Assembly: GCF_004331465.1 (NCBI RefSeq)
Contig: NZ_SJKB01000011.1
Location: 204,457-268,456, forward strand
Direction of reading: 5' to 3'
Length of the DNA stretch: 64,000 nt
Origin: Kribbella pittospori
GTDB taxonomy: Bacteria > Actinomycetota > Actinomycetes > Propionibacteriales > Kribbellaceae
The position numbers and the translations under genes were made by a program. Below, piece by piece: positions 15,726 through 25,141 of the stretch; within the stretch, counting starts at the first letter, position 1, and every line of letters starts with the position of its first letter. Below the pieces are notes generated by a model. That model saw nothing but the letters and a program-made list of their open reading frames with translations, was not told the origin of the DNA and did no database searches.

Positions 15726-16478
15726 TTACCAAACGTCGTTCAGAGCGGTGTGGTGGGTGGGGGTGAGGTTGAGGGTGGTGCTGTCGAGGGCGGTGGTCAG
15801 GTGGGCGGGGGTGGAGATGCCGACGATGGGGGTGATGGCGGGGGTGCTGGTGGCGAGGTAGGCGAGGACTACGTGGCTGCGGGTGACGTTGAGCTCGGTG
15901 GCCAGGTCGCTGAGGACCTGGAGGCGGCGGGTGGTGCCGGGGTGGTCGAAGGCTTCGGGGATGGGGCGGTCGGGGCGGTTCTCGTACGCTCCGGCCATGA
16001 GCGGGCTGTAGGCGAAGAGTTGCTGCTCGGGGTTCTGTACGGCGTAGTCGAGGACCTCGTCGGTGATCCAGCCGAAGCGGTGGTCGTGGGTGTGGTCGCG
16101 GACGAACGGGCGCGGCTGCAGGTACGAGTACCTCAGTTGCAGAGCGGTCGGGCCCATCACGCCCAGTTGCAGTGCGAGGTCACGCATCCGCTCGACTCGC
16201 CACAGTGCGTAGTTCGACAATCCCAGTCGGCCGATCGTGCCGGCCGCGGCGTGCTTGCCGAAGGCTGTGACCGTTTCCTCGAGCGGAGTCTCCCGGTCGT
16301 CACGGTGTGCCCAGTAGAGGTCGATGTGGTCGACCCCGAGCCGGCGCAGCGAGGCCTCGAGCGCCGCGTCGATCGCCTTGGTGCTGAGGCCCTCCGAGTG
16401 CTCCGGCCAACTGCCCGGCCAGAGCGGCTCGCAGCCAACCTTGCTTGCCAGCTTCACTCGGTCACGTACGCCGAGCCT
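15726..16478 (-). pseudogene. 5'-truncated aldo/keto reductase
   Basis: The frame resembles the C-terminal three quarters of an aldo/keto reductase: VKLASKVG, GVDHIDLYWAHRDD, IGRLGLSNYALWRVE, the ALQLRYSYLQ strand and a late GISTPAHL. Full-length members have about 310 residues and carry the catalytic Asp and Tyr in the first 60. Here similarity begins at GVRDRVKLASKVG and an in-frame TGA (16479-16481) lies directly upstream, so those residues are missing. A GTG at 16457 could still start a 243-residue product, but without the catalytic Tyr it should be inactive. The break lies about 20 bases from the alpha-galactosidase stop, suggesting a deletion junction. The last 100 codons prefer ACC/CTC-type codons. 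Confidence 0.65.
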
Positions 16479-16500
16479 TCACGCTGGTGCGCGCTCCAGG

Positions 16501-18261
16501 TCAAGACTCCGGCGTGAGGCTGACCAGGAGACCGTCACCACCCGGGAGCGTCAATCCCTTGCCGTCAAGAGTGGTCGGGTGCGTCTCGCCGGTCCACTCG
16601 TCGCACAGGACGTAGTTCCCCTCGAGCCCGCCGAGTGCCACGTGGACCTCGTCGACCTCACCACGCAGACTGACTGCGAGCAGTACACATCCGTCCTCGG
16701 TCGTGGCTTGAACAGAGTCGAAGTCGACGGTAGGGCGGCGGACGGTTGCCGTGCGCAACGGACCGCGCCAGCGTTTGAACGCCGCGGCCGCCTGCGCCAT
16801 CGTGTCGCGGGTCTCGTCGCTCCAGGTCTCGGGATCGTCCATCAGCACCCACGGCCCACCGATCACGTACGGCGCGATCCGCGCCCGCGGCGACAGCTTG
16901 TCGGCACCCATGTACGCGCTCTGCCAGTCCAGCGGCAGGTACCGACCCAGACCGACCTTGGCCAGGCTGTTCCAGTGCGTACGGCAGTGGTCCTCGGTGA
17001 TCGTGGTGTGGTGGCTGCGCACCATGGCCAGGTCCAGCGGACGTACGCCGTTCCAGCAGTTCTCCAGCACCAGTTGGGGGAACTCGGTCTGCAAGGTGCG
17101 CAGGATGTGGTGCCATGCACGCTCGGCCGCATGTTCGCCGGCGCCCGGATCGTGAGTGTGATCGTCGCGATCGCAGCGCGCGATGGACTCGAAGTCGTGC
17201 AGGAACCAGGTCAGCCCGAACTCGTCGACCATCCGCCGCAGCTCGTCGAGGATCCAGTCCCGGGCCGGATCGTGCCCCAGGCAGAGCGCATGGTTGCCGA
17301 AGCTCAGCTTCGGCGTCATACCTCGCCAACTGGCCAGCCACTCCGGATGGTCGAGCGCGACCGGCGAGTCCGGATCGGCGTTCCCGAAGCCACACCAGAC
17401 ACCGAAGCCCATGCCGCGCGAGCGAGCCTCGTCCGACAGCCACCGCATACCGGAAGCGAACCGGTCGTTGGCGTGCCAGTCGCCGACCGAGCGTTCCCAG
17501 CCCTTGTCCACCACGAAGACCTCGGCACCGATCGCCGCGGTCGCGTCCATCATCGCGATGATCCGCTCGGTGGACGTGTTCTCCTGCACACCCCACGAAT
17601 TCGCCACCACACAAGGGAACTCGGGGTCGCCAGGCATCCCGCCCAGGTCGGGTGCCGTCACGACCTCGTCGATCACGAGCGACCGCAACGCCGCCGCGCC
17701 CTTATCCAGACCGCCCGGCACCAGAGCAACCCATCCGACCGGTCCTTCCAGATCTTCCGAGTCGGTCGGATGGAAAGTGTCCGCCGGCAGTCGGCTCGCA
17801 AGAATCGTCCGCCCGTCCCGGACCGTCACCTCAATGGTCAGCGAACCGCTGTACTCCCACGCCAGTACGGCGCATTGCCCGGCGAACTCGACCAGCGTCC
17901 ACGCAGCCGCGTCCTGATGATCGTCGTCCGGCCCCGGCGCAGCGCCCTCCAGATAGCGATGCCCTTCCTTGATGTCAGGGAAGAGCATCGGCTCGCCGTT
18001 GCGATGGGCAACGGCATCGGCCGTCCCGTACGGTCCGGCGTGCAGGCAGATGAGATCACCCTCGACCAGCCTCCTGGTCGGAGTGACTACACCTCGATCG
18101 GCGGCGTCCCAGCTGAACGGATGCAACCACTCGACGACCGCCTCGTCCGCCTCGAGCTCGATCTCAACCAGGGGTGCAGACGAGGTCAGCCTCGTCGCGA
18201 GTCGAAGGAACGGACCGACGTGGTCATCCACGGTGGCGTGCGCTATTCCGAAGTCAGTCAT
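16501..18261 (-). CDS. Alpha-galactosidase, melibiase type (GH36-like)
   Basis: 586 residues with no signal peptide, so cytoplasmic. An N-terminal beta-sandwich domain (about 1-200) precedes a (beta/alpha)8 barrel: VVANSWGVQENTS (218-230), VFVVDKGWERSVGDW (248-262), GFGVWCGFGNADPDSP, and WFLHDFES (352-359) whose Asp356 is the likely nucleophile. ENCWNGVRPLD (400-410) follows where other GH36 proteins carry a CSSGG-like loop. It hydrolyses terminal alpha-galactosides released or imported by the neighbouring ABC system. The start at 18261 lies only 28 bases from the divergent SDR start, implying very short or leaderless mRNAs. Confidence 0.82.
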   Translation of the reverse strand: MTDFGIAHATVDDHVGPFLRLATRLTSSAPLVEIELEADEAVVEWLHPFSWDAADRGVVTPTRRLVEGDLICLHAGPYGTADAVAHRNGEPMLFPDIKEGHRYLEGAAPGPDDDHQDAAAWTLVEFAGQCAVLAWEYSGSLTIEVTVRDGRTILASRLPADTFHPTDSEDLEGPVGWVALVPGGLDKGAAALRSLVIDEVVTAPDLGGMPGDPEFPCVVANSWGVQENTSTERIIAMMDATAAIGAEVFVVDKGWERSVGDWHANDRFASGMRWLSDEARSRGMGFGVWCGFGNADPDSPVALDHPEWLASWRGMTPKLSFGNHALCLGHDPARDWILDELRRMVDEFGLTWFLHDFESIARCDRDDHTHDPGAGEHAAERAWHHILRTLQTEFPQLVLENCWNGVRPLDLAMVRSHHTTITEDHCRTHWNSLAKVGLGRYLPLDWQSAYMGADKLSPRARIAPYVIGGPWVLMDDPETWSDETRDTMAQAAAAFKRWRGPLRTATVRRPTVDFDSVQATTEDGCVLLAVSLRGEVDEVHVALGGLEGNYVLCDEWTGETHPTTLDGKGLTLPGGDGLLVSLTPES

Positions 18262-18289
18262 CGTGGACAGCTCTCGTAGGGTTGGGGCC

Positions 18290-19048
18290 GTGGACAACAA
18301 CGCGGTGGTGGTGACCGGAGCGGCCAATGGCATCGGTGCGGCGATCGCCCGCCTGCTGGTCGAACGCGGGTGGACGGTGATCGGACTCGACCGTGACGAA
18401 CCTCGGCTGCAAAGCCTCCAGGTCGAGCTGGGGACCGCGTTCACCCCAGTTGCCGGCGACGTCAGCCGTCGCGCGGACCACGAGCGAGCGCGCCAAAAAG
18501 CCATCGAGCAGAGCCGCCTGACCGGCTGGGTCAACAACGCCGGGATCGAGCGGCCGACGACGGCCCGGGCACTGGACGAGGACGACCTGCAGGCGATCGT
18601 CCAGGTCAACCTGATCGGCACCATGCTGGGTTGCGCCGTCGCCACCGAGGGGCTGCGTGGTGCAGGCGGCGCGATCGTCAACATGTCGAGCATCCACTCG
18701 CTGGCCGGATTCCCCGAGTCGTTCGTGTACGCCGCGACGAAGGGCGGCATCGATGCGATGACGCGGCAGCTCGCGGTGGAGGAGGCCGCGCAGGGCATCC
18801 GGTGCAACGCGGTCCGACCGGGCGCGGTGATGACACCGCTGACCCAGTCGTTCCTCGCTGCGTCCGACGATCCCGAGGCCCTGCTCGCGGAGTACGCCGA
18901 TCTGCACCCGATCCGCCGCCTGATCGAACCGGTGGAGATCGCCCGCGTGGTCGCATTCCTGCTGTCGGACGAGGCGTCGTTCGTCAACGGCGAGTCGATC
19001 ACCGTCGACGGCGGCGCCACCGCCCGCTGCTATCCGTACCCGACCTGA
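18290..19048 (+). CDS. Short-chain dehydrogenase, sugar/galactose dehydrogenase-like
   Basis: 252-residue NAD(P)-dependent SDR. Cofactor loop TGAANGIG (about 9-16), NNAG near 85, catalytic Ser in MSSIHS and YAATK (Tyr-x-x-x-Lys) near 150, and the C-terminal ESITVDGG. In a locus with two alpha-galactosidases an oxidoreductase of this type could oxidise galactose or a downstream sugar acid; this is inference. The GTG start is divergent from the GH36-like gene. The stop is five bases from that of the convergent second GH36 gene. Confidence 0.85.
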   Translation: MDNNAVVVTGAANGIGAAIARLLVERGWTVIGLDRDEPRLQSLQVELGTAFTPVAGDVSRRADHERARQKAIEQSRLTGWVNNAGIERPTTARALDEDDLQAIVQVNLIGTMLGCAVATEGLRGAGGAIVNMSSIHSLAGFPESFVYAATKGGIDAMTRQLAVEEAAQGIRCNAVRPGAVMTPLTQSFLAASDDPEALLAEYADLHPIRRLIEPVEIARVVAFLLSDEASFVNGESITVDGGATARCYPYPT

Positions 19049-19053
19049 CGACC

Positions 19054-20838
19054 TCATTCGGCACGGCTCAACAGCCACAGGATCGAGGTCCCGGCAGTCG
19101 CCACCAACCCTGCCTCGGCAAGGTCCTTCCCGGTACGCCGCTCCGCCCGCTGCAGTTCCCCGTCCTCGAGCACGTCCACGGCGTACGTCGCCATCGGGTC
19201 GAGCCCGACCGGCCGCACCGGCTCCCAGCCCCCGGTCGGGTGCAGCCGGAAGCCGGCCACCAGATGACGGTCGTCCGCGGTCAGCTGGTACGCGGGCTGA
19301 CGCCAGCCCTTCTCCTCGCGCAACGGCTGCTCGGTCAGCGGAATCAGTACGCCGGTCTCGACCAACGGCCTGATCACCGACCGATAGCTGTCCACGTGAT
19401 CCCGAAGCCGCCGCAACAGCTCCGGCCGCATCTCGGTGAGTCGCACCGACACACCGAACCGATGCAGCAACGCCGCCCGCATCTTGGTGTCGAACTGCGC
19501 CGGCGTGATCAACGTGCCGGAGTAGTCGACCTTCTGGAACCGATGCTCACCGCGCCACTCGCTCTGCGGCCAGTGCAGCAGCTGACGGGGCGGCAGCAGC
19601 TGAGCCGCACCCCACAGGCACGTCAGGTGGTGCTCGGTCCAGTCCGGGTCGGACAGGAACAACGCGTCGACGTGCGCGGCCAGCCCGGCGTCGATCCGCA
19701 GCCCGCCGGACGAGCACGCTTCCAGCACGGTCTCCGGATACGCCGCACGCAACCGATCCAGTACGTCGTACAGGCCGAGGTAATGGCGTAGTAGTCCGTC
19801 CTGCGAGCCGTGGCCGTGGTCGTCGCGGGTGCAGCCGGATCCTGGATCGAGGTTGAAGTCCCACTTGATCCAGCGGGCTCCGGTGGTCTCGATCAGCCCG
19901 GACACGCTGGCGAAGACGTGCTCCTGCCCGGCCGGGGAGCCGAGGCAGACGTACCCGAGGCTGGAACCTGCGTCGGTGGCGACCACCTCGGGCCGCTCGC
20001 CGGCGATGGACGCGCGGGCGCCGATCGCCTCGGCCTCGATCCAGATGCCGAACTCGATGCCCAGGGCACGCGTCTGATCGGCGAGCCAGGCGAGACCATG
20101 CGGGAAGCGTGCTGCGTTGACCTTGTGCCAGTCGCCGCGTTCGGCGAACCACTGGCTGTCCGCCTCCGGTCGGCCGAACCAGCCCGCGTCCAGCAGCGCG
20201 ACCTCGAGACCGAGATCCGCGGCGACGGCCGCGTTCGCGAGGAACACGTCCTCGGAGATCTCGGCGTCCTCGTACGGCCACCAATGGTTCCACTCGGTCA
20301 GCAGCGGCGGTCCGGCCGGCACCTGCTCGGCCAGATGCCGCGCCAGGGCGGCGGAAGCGGAGGCACGCGTCTCGCCCCACGCGATGCTGACCCCCGGCAG
20401 GGTGAACGTCTCACCGTCGGCGAGGACGATCCGCTGCCCGTCGGGGTGCAGCGCGACATCGATCTGTACGCCGTCGTCGGTCGGTGTGCTGGCGATTCGC
20501 CAGTTCCCGCTCCAGTGCAGCGTCACGACGTACGCGCCGCCCTCGGTCTCGATCGCCAGCCACGGTACGGCGCCTTGCGTCGAACGGCCCGTGGTCACCT
20601 CGAGCCCCGCAGGTTCGTCCACCGGCAGCGCGACCGGCTGATACTCGAGTCCCCAGCCGCTGGTGAAGCCGTCGATCGACGTTGCCCGGGGCAACACAAT
20701 CGAGCCGACCTGCGGATCCCGCTCGCCGGCCCCGGTGACGGTCACCGCATAGGTGGCCGCCTCGGCGGACTGCCGGACCAGTCCGACGTCGGCTCCGGGG
20801 AGTGCGGGGATGAGTTCCGGCGTCTCGATCACGATCAC
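19054..20838 (-). CDS. Alpha-galactosidase, GH36
   Basis: 594 residues, no signal peptide. After an N-terminal beta domain, the catalytic barrel shows LTEWNHWWPYED (180-191), LLDAGWFGRPE, and IKWDFN (324-329), where Asp327 is the expected nucleophile. EACSSGGLRIDAG and LFLSDPDWTEHH (about 393-404) supply the region holding the acid/base Asp. This is the standard bacterial GH36 arrangement and is distinct from the first enzyme at 16501. GTG 20838 overlaps the dehydrogenase stop (GTGA), so the two are translationally coupled in the ABC-transporter operon. Confidence 0.9.
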   Translation of the reverse strand: MIVIETPELIPALPGADVGLVRQSAEAATYAVTVTGAGERDPQVGSIVLPRATSIDGFTSGWGLEYQPVALPVDEPAGLEVTTGRSTQGAVPWLAIETEGGAYVVTLHWSGNWRIASTPTDDGVQIDVALHPDGQRIVLADGETFTLPGVSIAWGETRASASAALARHLAEQVPAGPPLLTEWNHWWPYEDAEISEDVFLANAAVAADLGLEVALLDAGWFGRPEADSQWFAERGDWHKVNAARFPHGLAWLADQTRALGIEFGIWIEAEAIGARASIAGERPEVVATDAGSSLGYVCLGSPAGQEHVFASVSGLIETTGARWIKWDFNLDPGSGCTRDDHGHGSQDGLLRHYLGLYDVLDRLRAAYPETVLEACSSGGLRIDAGLAAHVDALFLSDPDWTEHHLTCLWGAAQLLPPRQLLHWPQSEWRGEHRFQKVDYSGTLITPAQFDTKMRAALLHRFGVSVRLTEMRPELLRRLRDHVDSYRSVIRPLVETGVLIPLTEQPLREEKGWRQPAYQLTADDRHLVAGFRLHPTGGWEPVRPVGLDPMATYAVDVLEDGELQRAERRTGKDLAEAGLVATAGTSILWLLSRAE

Positions 20839-21869
20839 GTCCCTGGGTTGCTGGGTTGGAGTACGACCTTGCCGGCCGGATGGCCCTTGATCAGTTGCTC
20901 GTACCAGTGCTGTCCGTCGGCCAGACCCGCGCGCACCACCTCGCCGCGGAACACCAGCTCGCCGCGTCCGAGCAGCTCGACCGCCTGGCCGAACTCGTCC
21001 GGCCGGTACGCGAAGCTGGTGGTGCAGGCGACCTCGCGGCGGATCAAGTCCCGCAGCGGCAGCATGCCGTCGGCGGAGTGCAGCCCGACGAAGCAGACGT
21101 CCCCACCCGGCCGCGCGGCGAGGGTCGCTGAAGTCCGGGTGTCGGCGCTGCCGACCGCGTCGAACACCGCGTCCGCACCCAGTCCGCGAGTGAGCTCCTT
21201 GATCTGCCGGACGAGGGACTCCGGGTCGTCGCTGAGCCGCGTCGCGCCACTGGCTTCGGCCGCGGCGACCCGTCCCTCGACCCGCTCGGTGAAGAACAGT
21301 TGCTCGACGCCCCGAAACCGCAGTACCTCCAGCAGGAGCAGGCCGATCGGACCGGCACCGATGACCAGCGCGGATCCTCCGGCCGAGATCCGGGTACGTC
21401 CGACCGCCCGCAGCGCACACGCCGTCGGCTCGGCGAACACGCTGGAGCTTGGATCGGGCAGATGGTCGACCCGGTGCACCGCATTCGCCGGTACGACGAT
21501 CAGGCCCGCGTTGCTGCCGTGCACGTGGCCGCCGAGCAGCTTGCGTTGCGGGCAGACGTTCTCGTGCCCGGCCACGCAGATCGGGCAGACCCCGCACGAT
21601 CGCAGCGGATTGGCGGTGACCGACGCACCCAGTGGCAGCTGTTGCTCCACCGGTACGCCGGGCCCGTACGCGTCGACCACGCCGACGAACTCGTGCCCGA
21701 AGACCAGCCCGGGCTTGCGCAGGCCGTCGGTGCCGAGGAACCCACCGAGCTCCGATCCGCAGATCCCCGACTCCGTGACCGCGATGCGGACCTCGCCCAG
21801 CCCTGGGACCGGGTCGTCGAGGATGACCAGGTCGAAGTGGCCGACGTCGCTGAGAACCAGCGCCTCCAT
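20835..21869 (-). CDS. Zinc-dependent alcohol/polyol dehydrogenase (MDR family)
   Basis: 344 residues. Catalytic zinc ligands Cys37 (SGICGSE) and His59-Glu60 (FGHE); the structural zinc site has four Cys at 92, 95, 98 and 106; the Rossmann loop is GAGPIGLL. It is similar to threonine/sorbitol-type dehydrogenases and probably oxidises a sugar or sugar alcohol with NAD(P). It sits between the solute-binding protein gene (8-base gap) and GH36 (4-base overlap) in one operon, so its substrate is probably derived from the imported galactoside. Confidence 0.88.
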   Translation of the reverse strand: MEALVLSDVGHFDLVILDDPVPGLGEVRIAVTESGICGSELGGFLGTDGLRKPGLVFGHEFVGVVDAYGPGVPVEQQLPLGASVTANPLRSCGVCPICVAGHENVCPQRKLLGGHVHGSNAGLIVVPANAVHRVDHLPDPSSSVFAEPTACALRAVGRTRISAGGSALVIGAGPIGLLLLEVLRFRGVEQLFFTERVEGRVAAAEASGATRLSDDPESLVRQIKELTRGLGADAVFDAVGSADTRTSATLAARPGGDVCFVGLHSADGMLPLRDLIRREVACTTSFAYRPDEFGQAVELLGRGELVFRGEVVRAGLADGQHWYEQLIKGHPAGKVVLQPSNPGT

Positions 21870-21877
21870 AACGCTCC

Positions 21878-23212
21878 TCAGCCGAGCAACTTGGTGGCGG
21901 CGTCCTGCATCTTCTGTGCGGCGTCCTCCGGGGTGAGCTTGTTGTTGAGCAACAGATCGAAGTTCTTGCCGTAGACCTCGTTGAAGATCTGCTGCATGTT
22001 GGCGGTGTAGATGTCACCGATCCGTGCGTTCGACAGATCCTTCATCGCCGCCTCGAAGCCTTCCGGCATCCCCTTCAGCATGTCCTGCGACTGACGGGCC
22101 GCGTTCTGCAACGGGATCCAGTCGTGGTCCTTGGCCATCTGGGGCTGGAACTTGGTTGCGCTCCAGGTCGCGAAGGCCTGCGCCGCCGACAGCGCGGCCG
22201 ACTGCCGCGGGATCACCCAGCCGCCGAGCCAGTACGGCGCGACGCTGTTGCCCTGGTACTTCGGCAACGGGGCCATCGCCCACTTGTCCTTCATCTGCTG
22301 GAACGACGCGATGTTCCAGGTGCCGTCGGCGATCATCGAGTACGCGCCGGAGGCGAAGCCGCCGTTGTTCTGCGCGACTCCGGCCCGCTCGTCCGGCCGC
22401 GGCGCGATGTGCTTGGACCACATCATGTCCTGGACGAACCGCATCGACTCGACCACCTTCGGGTCGGTCATCTGGAACTTCGTCGGCTCCAGCGGCTTGT
22501 CGACGAACGACGTACCGGCCGCCCAGGACAGCGCCTGGATGCCCCACCAGATGCCGAGCGAGCCGATGTCGACGCCCCACCGGGTCACCTTGCTGCCGGT
22601 CGTCTTCTGCAGCTTCGGCGCGGTCTCGATCACCTTGTCCCAGGTCCACGTCTCGTCCGGGTAGTCGAGCCCGGCGGCGTCGAAGTGGGACTTGTTGTAG
22701 AACATCGCCATCGACTGGATGTTCTCCGGCACGCAGAACAGGTTCTTGCCGTCGAACTTCCACGGGTCGTACAGCTTGGTCGGGTAGGCGTTCGCGTCCA
22801 CCATCGGGGTGGTGTCGATCACCGGCTGCTCGTTGAAGACCAGGTTCTTCTTGTAGTGCGCGTACGCCTGGACGTCCCAGTAGTAGATGTCGAACGGCTT
22901 CTTCGCGGCGTACTGCAACTGCACCTTCTGCCAGTACTGGTCGTACGGCAGGAAGTTGATCTTCGCGGTGTACTTGCCGGTGAACTCCTTGTTGAACAGC
23001 GCGACCCGCTTGCGGAAGTTCGCGTCGATCGTCGGGCCGTTCGTCCAGGCGTAGATCTCCAGATTGGTCTTGCCGACCAGTTCGGTCCCGGTGGGTGCCG
23101 GCGCAGCGGCCGGACCGCCGCTGCCGTTGCCGGAGCAGCCGACCAGGCCTGCCGCTCCGGCGGCGGTCAGACCGCCGAGCAGGATCCGGCGGCTCACTGT
23201 GTTGTTCGACAT
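21878..23212 (-). CDS. ABC sugar transporter solute-binding lipoprotein
   Basis: 444 residues. The N-terminus SRRILLGGLTAAGAAGLVGC has a twin-arginine-like start and a lipobox ending at Cys26, so it is a membrane-anchored lipoprotein. The mature part is a type-1 extracellular solute-binding domain (family 1), with LEIYAWTNGPTIDANF, YDQYWQKVQLQYAAKKPFD and WIPLQNAARQSQDM. It captures an oligosaccharide, most likely an alpha-galactoside given its operon. It follows the two permease genes, an order opposite to the more common binding-protein-first arrangement. No ATPase gene is in the cluster, so a shared MsiK-type ATPase is expected. Confidence 0.9.
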   Translation of the reverse strand: MSNNTVSRRILLGGLTAAGAAGLVGCSGNGSGGPAAAPAPTGTELVGKTNLEIYAWTNGPTIDANFRKRVALFNKEFTGKYTAKINFLPYDQYWQKVQLQYAAKKPFDIYYWDVQAYAHYKKNLVFNEQPVIDTTPMVDANAYPTKLYDPWKFDGKNLFCVPENIQSMAMFYNKSHFDAAGLDYPDETWTWDKVIETAPKLQKTTGSKVTRWGVDIGSLGIWWGIQALSWAAGTSFVDKPLEPTKFQMTDPKVVESMRFVQDMMWSKHIAPRPDERAGVAQNNGGFASGAYSMIADGTWNIASFQQMKDKWAMAPLPKYQGNSVAPYWLGGWVIPRQSAALSAAQAFATWSATKFQPQMAKDHDWIPLQNAARQSQDMLKGMPEGFEAAMKDLSNARIGDIYTANMQQIFNEVYGKNFDLLLNNKLTPEDAAQKMQDAATKLLG

Positions 23213-23241
23213 GGATCGTCTCCTTCGACGTGACGGTCGGG

Positions 23242-24078
23242 CTACTTGTTCACGCCGCTGACGGCGATGCCCCGGATGAAGTAGCGCTGGGCCAGCAGGA
23301 AGACCAGGATCGACGGGAGCGCGGCGATGGTGGTCGCGGCCATGGTGAGGTGCATCTGCGGCCCGATCCGGGGCGAACCGCTGAAGTACGACAGGGCGAC
23401 GGCGATGGTGTACTTCGACTCGTCGGACAGGTAGATCACCGGACCGAAGAAGTCGTTGTAGGTGGCAATGAAGGTGAAGACGGTGACGGTGGCGATCACC
23501 GGCCAGCTGAGCGGCAGGAAGATCGTCCACCAGATCCGCAGGTAGCCGGCGCCGTCGATCCGGGCCGCCTCCTCCAGCTCGCGGGGGATGCCCATGAAGA
23601 ACTGCCGGAACAGGAAGATGAAGAACGCCGAGCCGAAGAAGGCCGGCAGGATCAGCGGCTTGAAGGTGTTCAGCCAGCCGATGTTGTTGAACACGATGTA
23701 CGTCGGCACCAGGGTGACCGTGGTCGGCAGCATCAGAGTCGCCATCAGCGCCAGGAAGATCGTGTTCCGGCCGGGGGCCCGGAGCCGGGCGAACCCGTAG
23801 GCGCTGAACGAGCAGCTGAGCAGTGTGCCCAGTACGACGAACCCGACAATCGTCGCGGTGTTCAGGATGTACCGCTGGAACGGCACCAGCTGGAACACCT
23901 CGACATAGTTGTGCCACTGCGGGGTGAACTTCCAGATCGGCGGCGTCACGAACACCTGGGTCGGCGCCTTGAGCGAGGTGAGCACCATCCAGACCACCGG
24001 CATCAGCACCGCGAAACAGCCGACGGACAAGACGATCAGCCGGATCCAGGTCCTGAGCGGCAGGCCCTTGCGCGTCAT
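23242..24078 (-). CDS. ABC sugar transporter permease, MalG type
   Basis: 278 residues with six membrane helices. The EAA loop reads ELEEAARIDGAGYLRIWWTIFLPLSWPV, typical of carbohydrate permeases (CUT1). The C-terminus ends in a cytoplasmic RYFIRGIAVSGVNK. The start overlaps the stop of the upstream permease gene (ATGA). It forms the channel with the MalF-type partner at 24075. Confidence 0.92.
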   Translation of the reverse strand: MTRKGLPLRTWIRLIVLSVGCFAVLMPVVWMVLTSLKAPTQVFVTPPIWKFTPQWHNYVEVFQLVPFQRYILNTATIVGFVVLGTLLSCSFSAYGFARLRAPGRNTIFLALMATLMLPTTVTLVPTYIVFNNIGWLNTFKPLILPAFFGSAFFIFLFRQFFMGIPRELEEAARIDGAGYLRIWWTIFLPLSWPVIATVTVFTFIATYNDFFGPVIYLSDESKYTIAVALSYFSGSPRIGPQMHLTMAATTIAALPSILVFLLAQRYFIRGIAVSGVNK

Positions 24079-25031
24079 CGGTCGTCCTCCGTCTCGGTGT
24101 GGACCCACATCGGCATCGAGCGGAAGACCAGGAGGGTGAGCACCATGATGATCGCGAAGGCAACCCAGGCGATCGCCGAGGCGTAGCCCATCTTCAGGTA
24201 CTGGAACGCGTTCTGGTACAGGTACACCGACAGCAGCAGGGTCGAGTTGTTCGGCCCGCCCTGGGTCAGCACGAAGGGTTCGGCGAACACCTGCAGGCTG
24301 TTGATGATGCCCATGATCAGGTTGAAGAACGTGACCGACGACAGCATCGGCACGGTCACGTGCAGGTGCTGGCGGAACGTCGTGGCGCCGTCGACCTTCG
24401 CTGCTTCGTACAGCTCCTTCGGCACGCCCTGGAGGCCGGCCAGGTAGATCAGCATGGTGCCGCCGAATCCCCACAGGCTCATGAAGATCAGTGCGCGCAA
24501 CGCCCACTGCTCGTCGGTCAGCCAGGACGGACCGTCGATGCCGATCTTGGCGAGCCCGGCGTTGATCAGGCCGTACTCGCCGTTGAACATCCACTTCCAC
24601 ACCATCGCGACGGCGACACCGCTGATCACGCTGGGCAGGTAGTAGGCGGAGCGGAAGAACTTCAGCGCGGGCAGCTTGCTGTTCAGCAGGATCGCCAGCA
24701 CGAGCGCGAGGATCATCGTGACCGGAACACTCACCACGCCGTAGATCAGCATCACGCTCAGGGACTTGCGGAAGACCGGGTCGGCGAACAGGGCGCTGTA
24801 GTTGTCCCCACCCGTCCACACCGGGTTCGTCAGCATGTCGTACGACGTGAAGCTCAAGCCCAGCGACGCGAGCATCGGCCCGATCGAGAACAGCAGCAGG
24901 CCGAGGACGGCGGGTGCGATGAAGACGTAGCACCACAACGCCTGGCGCCGGGTCATGGTCAGGCCGCGGCGGGGCGGCGTACTCGCCACCGGTTCCTCGG
25001 CCGCCGGGCGGACTGCAAGACGTTGTGCCAT
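24075..25031 (-). CDS. ABC sugar transporter permease, MalF type
   Basis: 318 residues, six membrane helices (first around LWCYVFIAPAVLGLLLFSIG). The EAA loop reads ELYEAAKVDGATTFRQHLHVTVPML. It is the first gene of the five-gene operon (permease, permease, binding protein, dehydrogenase, GH36). The two IclR-type operator repeats lie directly upstream of its ATG, so the whole operon should be controlled by the divergent IclR regulator. Confidence 0.92.
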   Translation of the reverse strand: MAQRLAVRPAAEEPVASTPPRRGLTMTRRQALWCYVFIAPAVLGLLLFSIGPMLASLGLSFTSYDMLTNPVWTGGDNYSALFADPVFRKSLSVMLIYGVVSVPVTMILALVLAILLNSKLPALKFFRSAYYLPSVISGVAVAMVWKWMFNGEYGLINAGLAKIGIDGPSWLTDEQWALRALIFMSLWGFGGTMLIYLAGLQGVPKELYEAAKVDGATTFRQHLHVTVPMLSSVTFFNLIMGIINSLQVFAEPFVLTQGGPNNSTLLLSVYLYQNAFQYLKMGYASAIAWVAFAIIMVLTLLVFRSMPMWVHTETEDDR

Positions 25032-25040
25032 AACTCCCTC

Positions 25041-25077
25041 GTTCCAATTATCGGAACGCTGTTCCTATCAGCGGGAC
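25041..25077. promoter_or_regulatory. Tandem IclR-type operators
   Basis: Two 17-bp sites 20 bp apart: GTTCCAATTATCGGAAC (25041-25057) and GTTCCTATCAGCGGGAC (25061-25077). Both have the form GTTCC-N7-GGRAC; the first is nearly palindromic. One helical turn multiple (20 bp) places them on the same face. They lie between the transporter operon and the IclR gene, fitting dual regulation. Confidence 0.65.
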
Positions 25078-25141
25078 CTCTTGGCATAGTAGGAGCAAAG
25101 ATGAGGGTGGCGTCAACCGTTTGGACGAAAGCAGGGGGCTG

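Noticed and set aside
18254..22017. Very long minus-strand frames running through several genes
   Set aside because: Only the segments matching GH36, dehydrogenase and binding-protein families are real; the joins are read-through in high-GC DNA, with better internal starts present.
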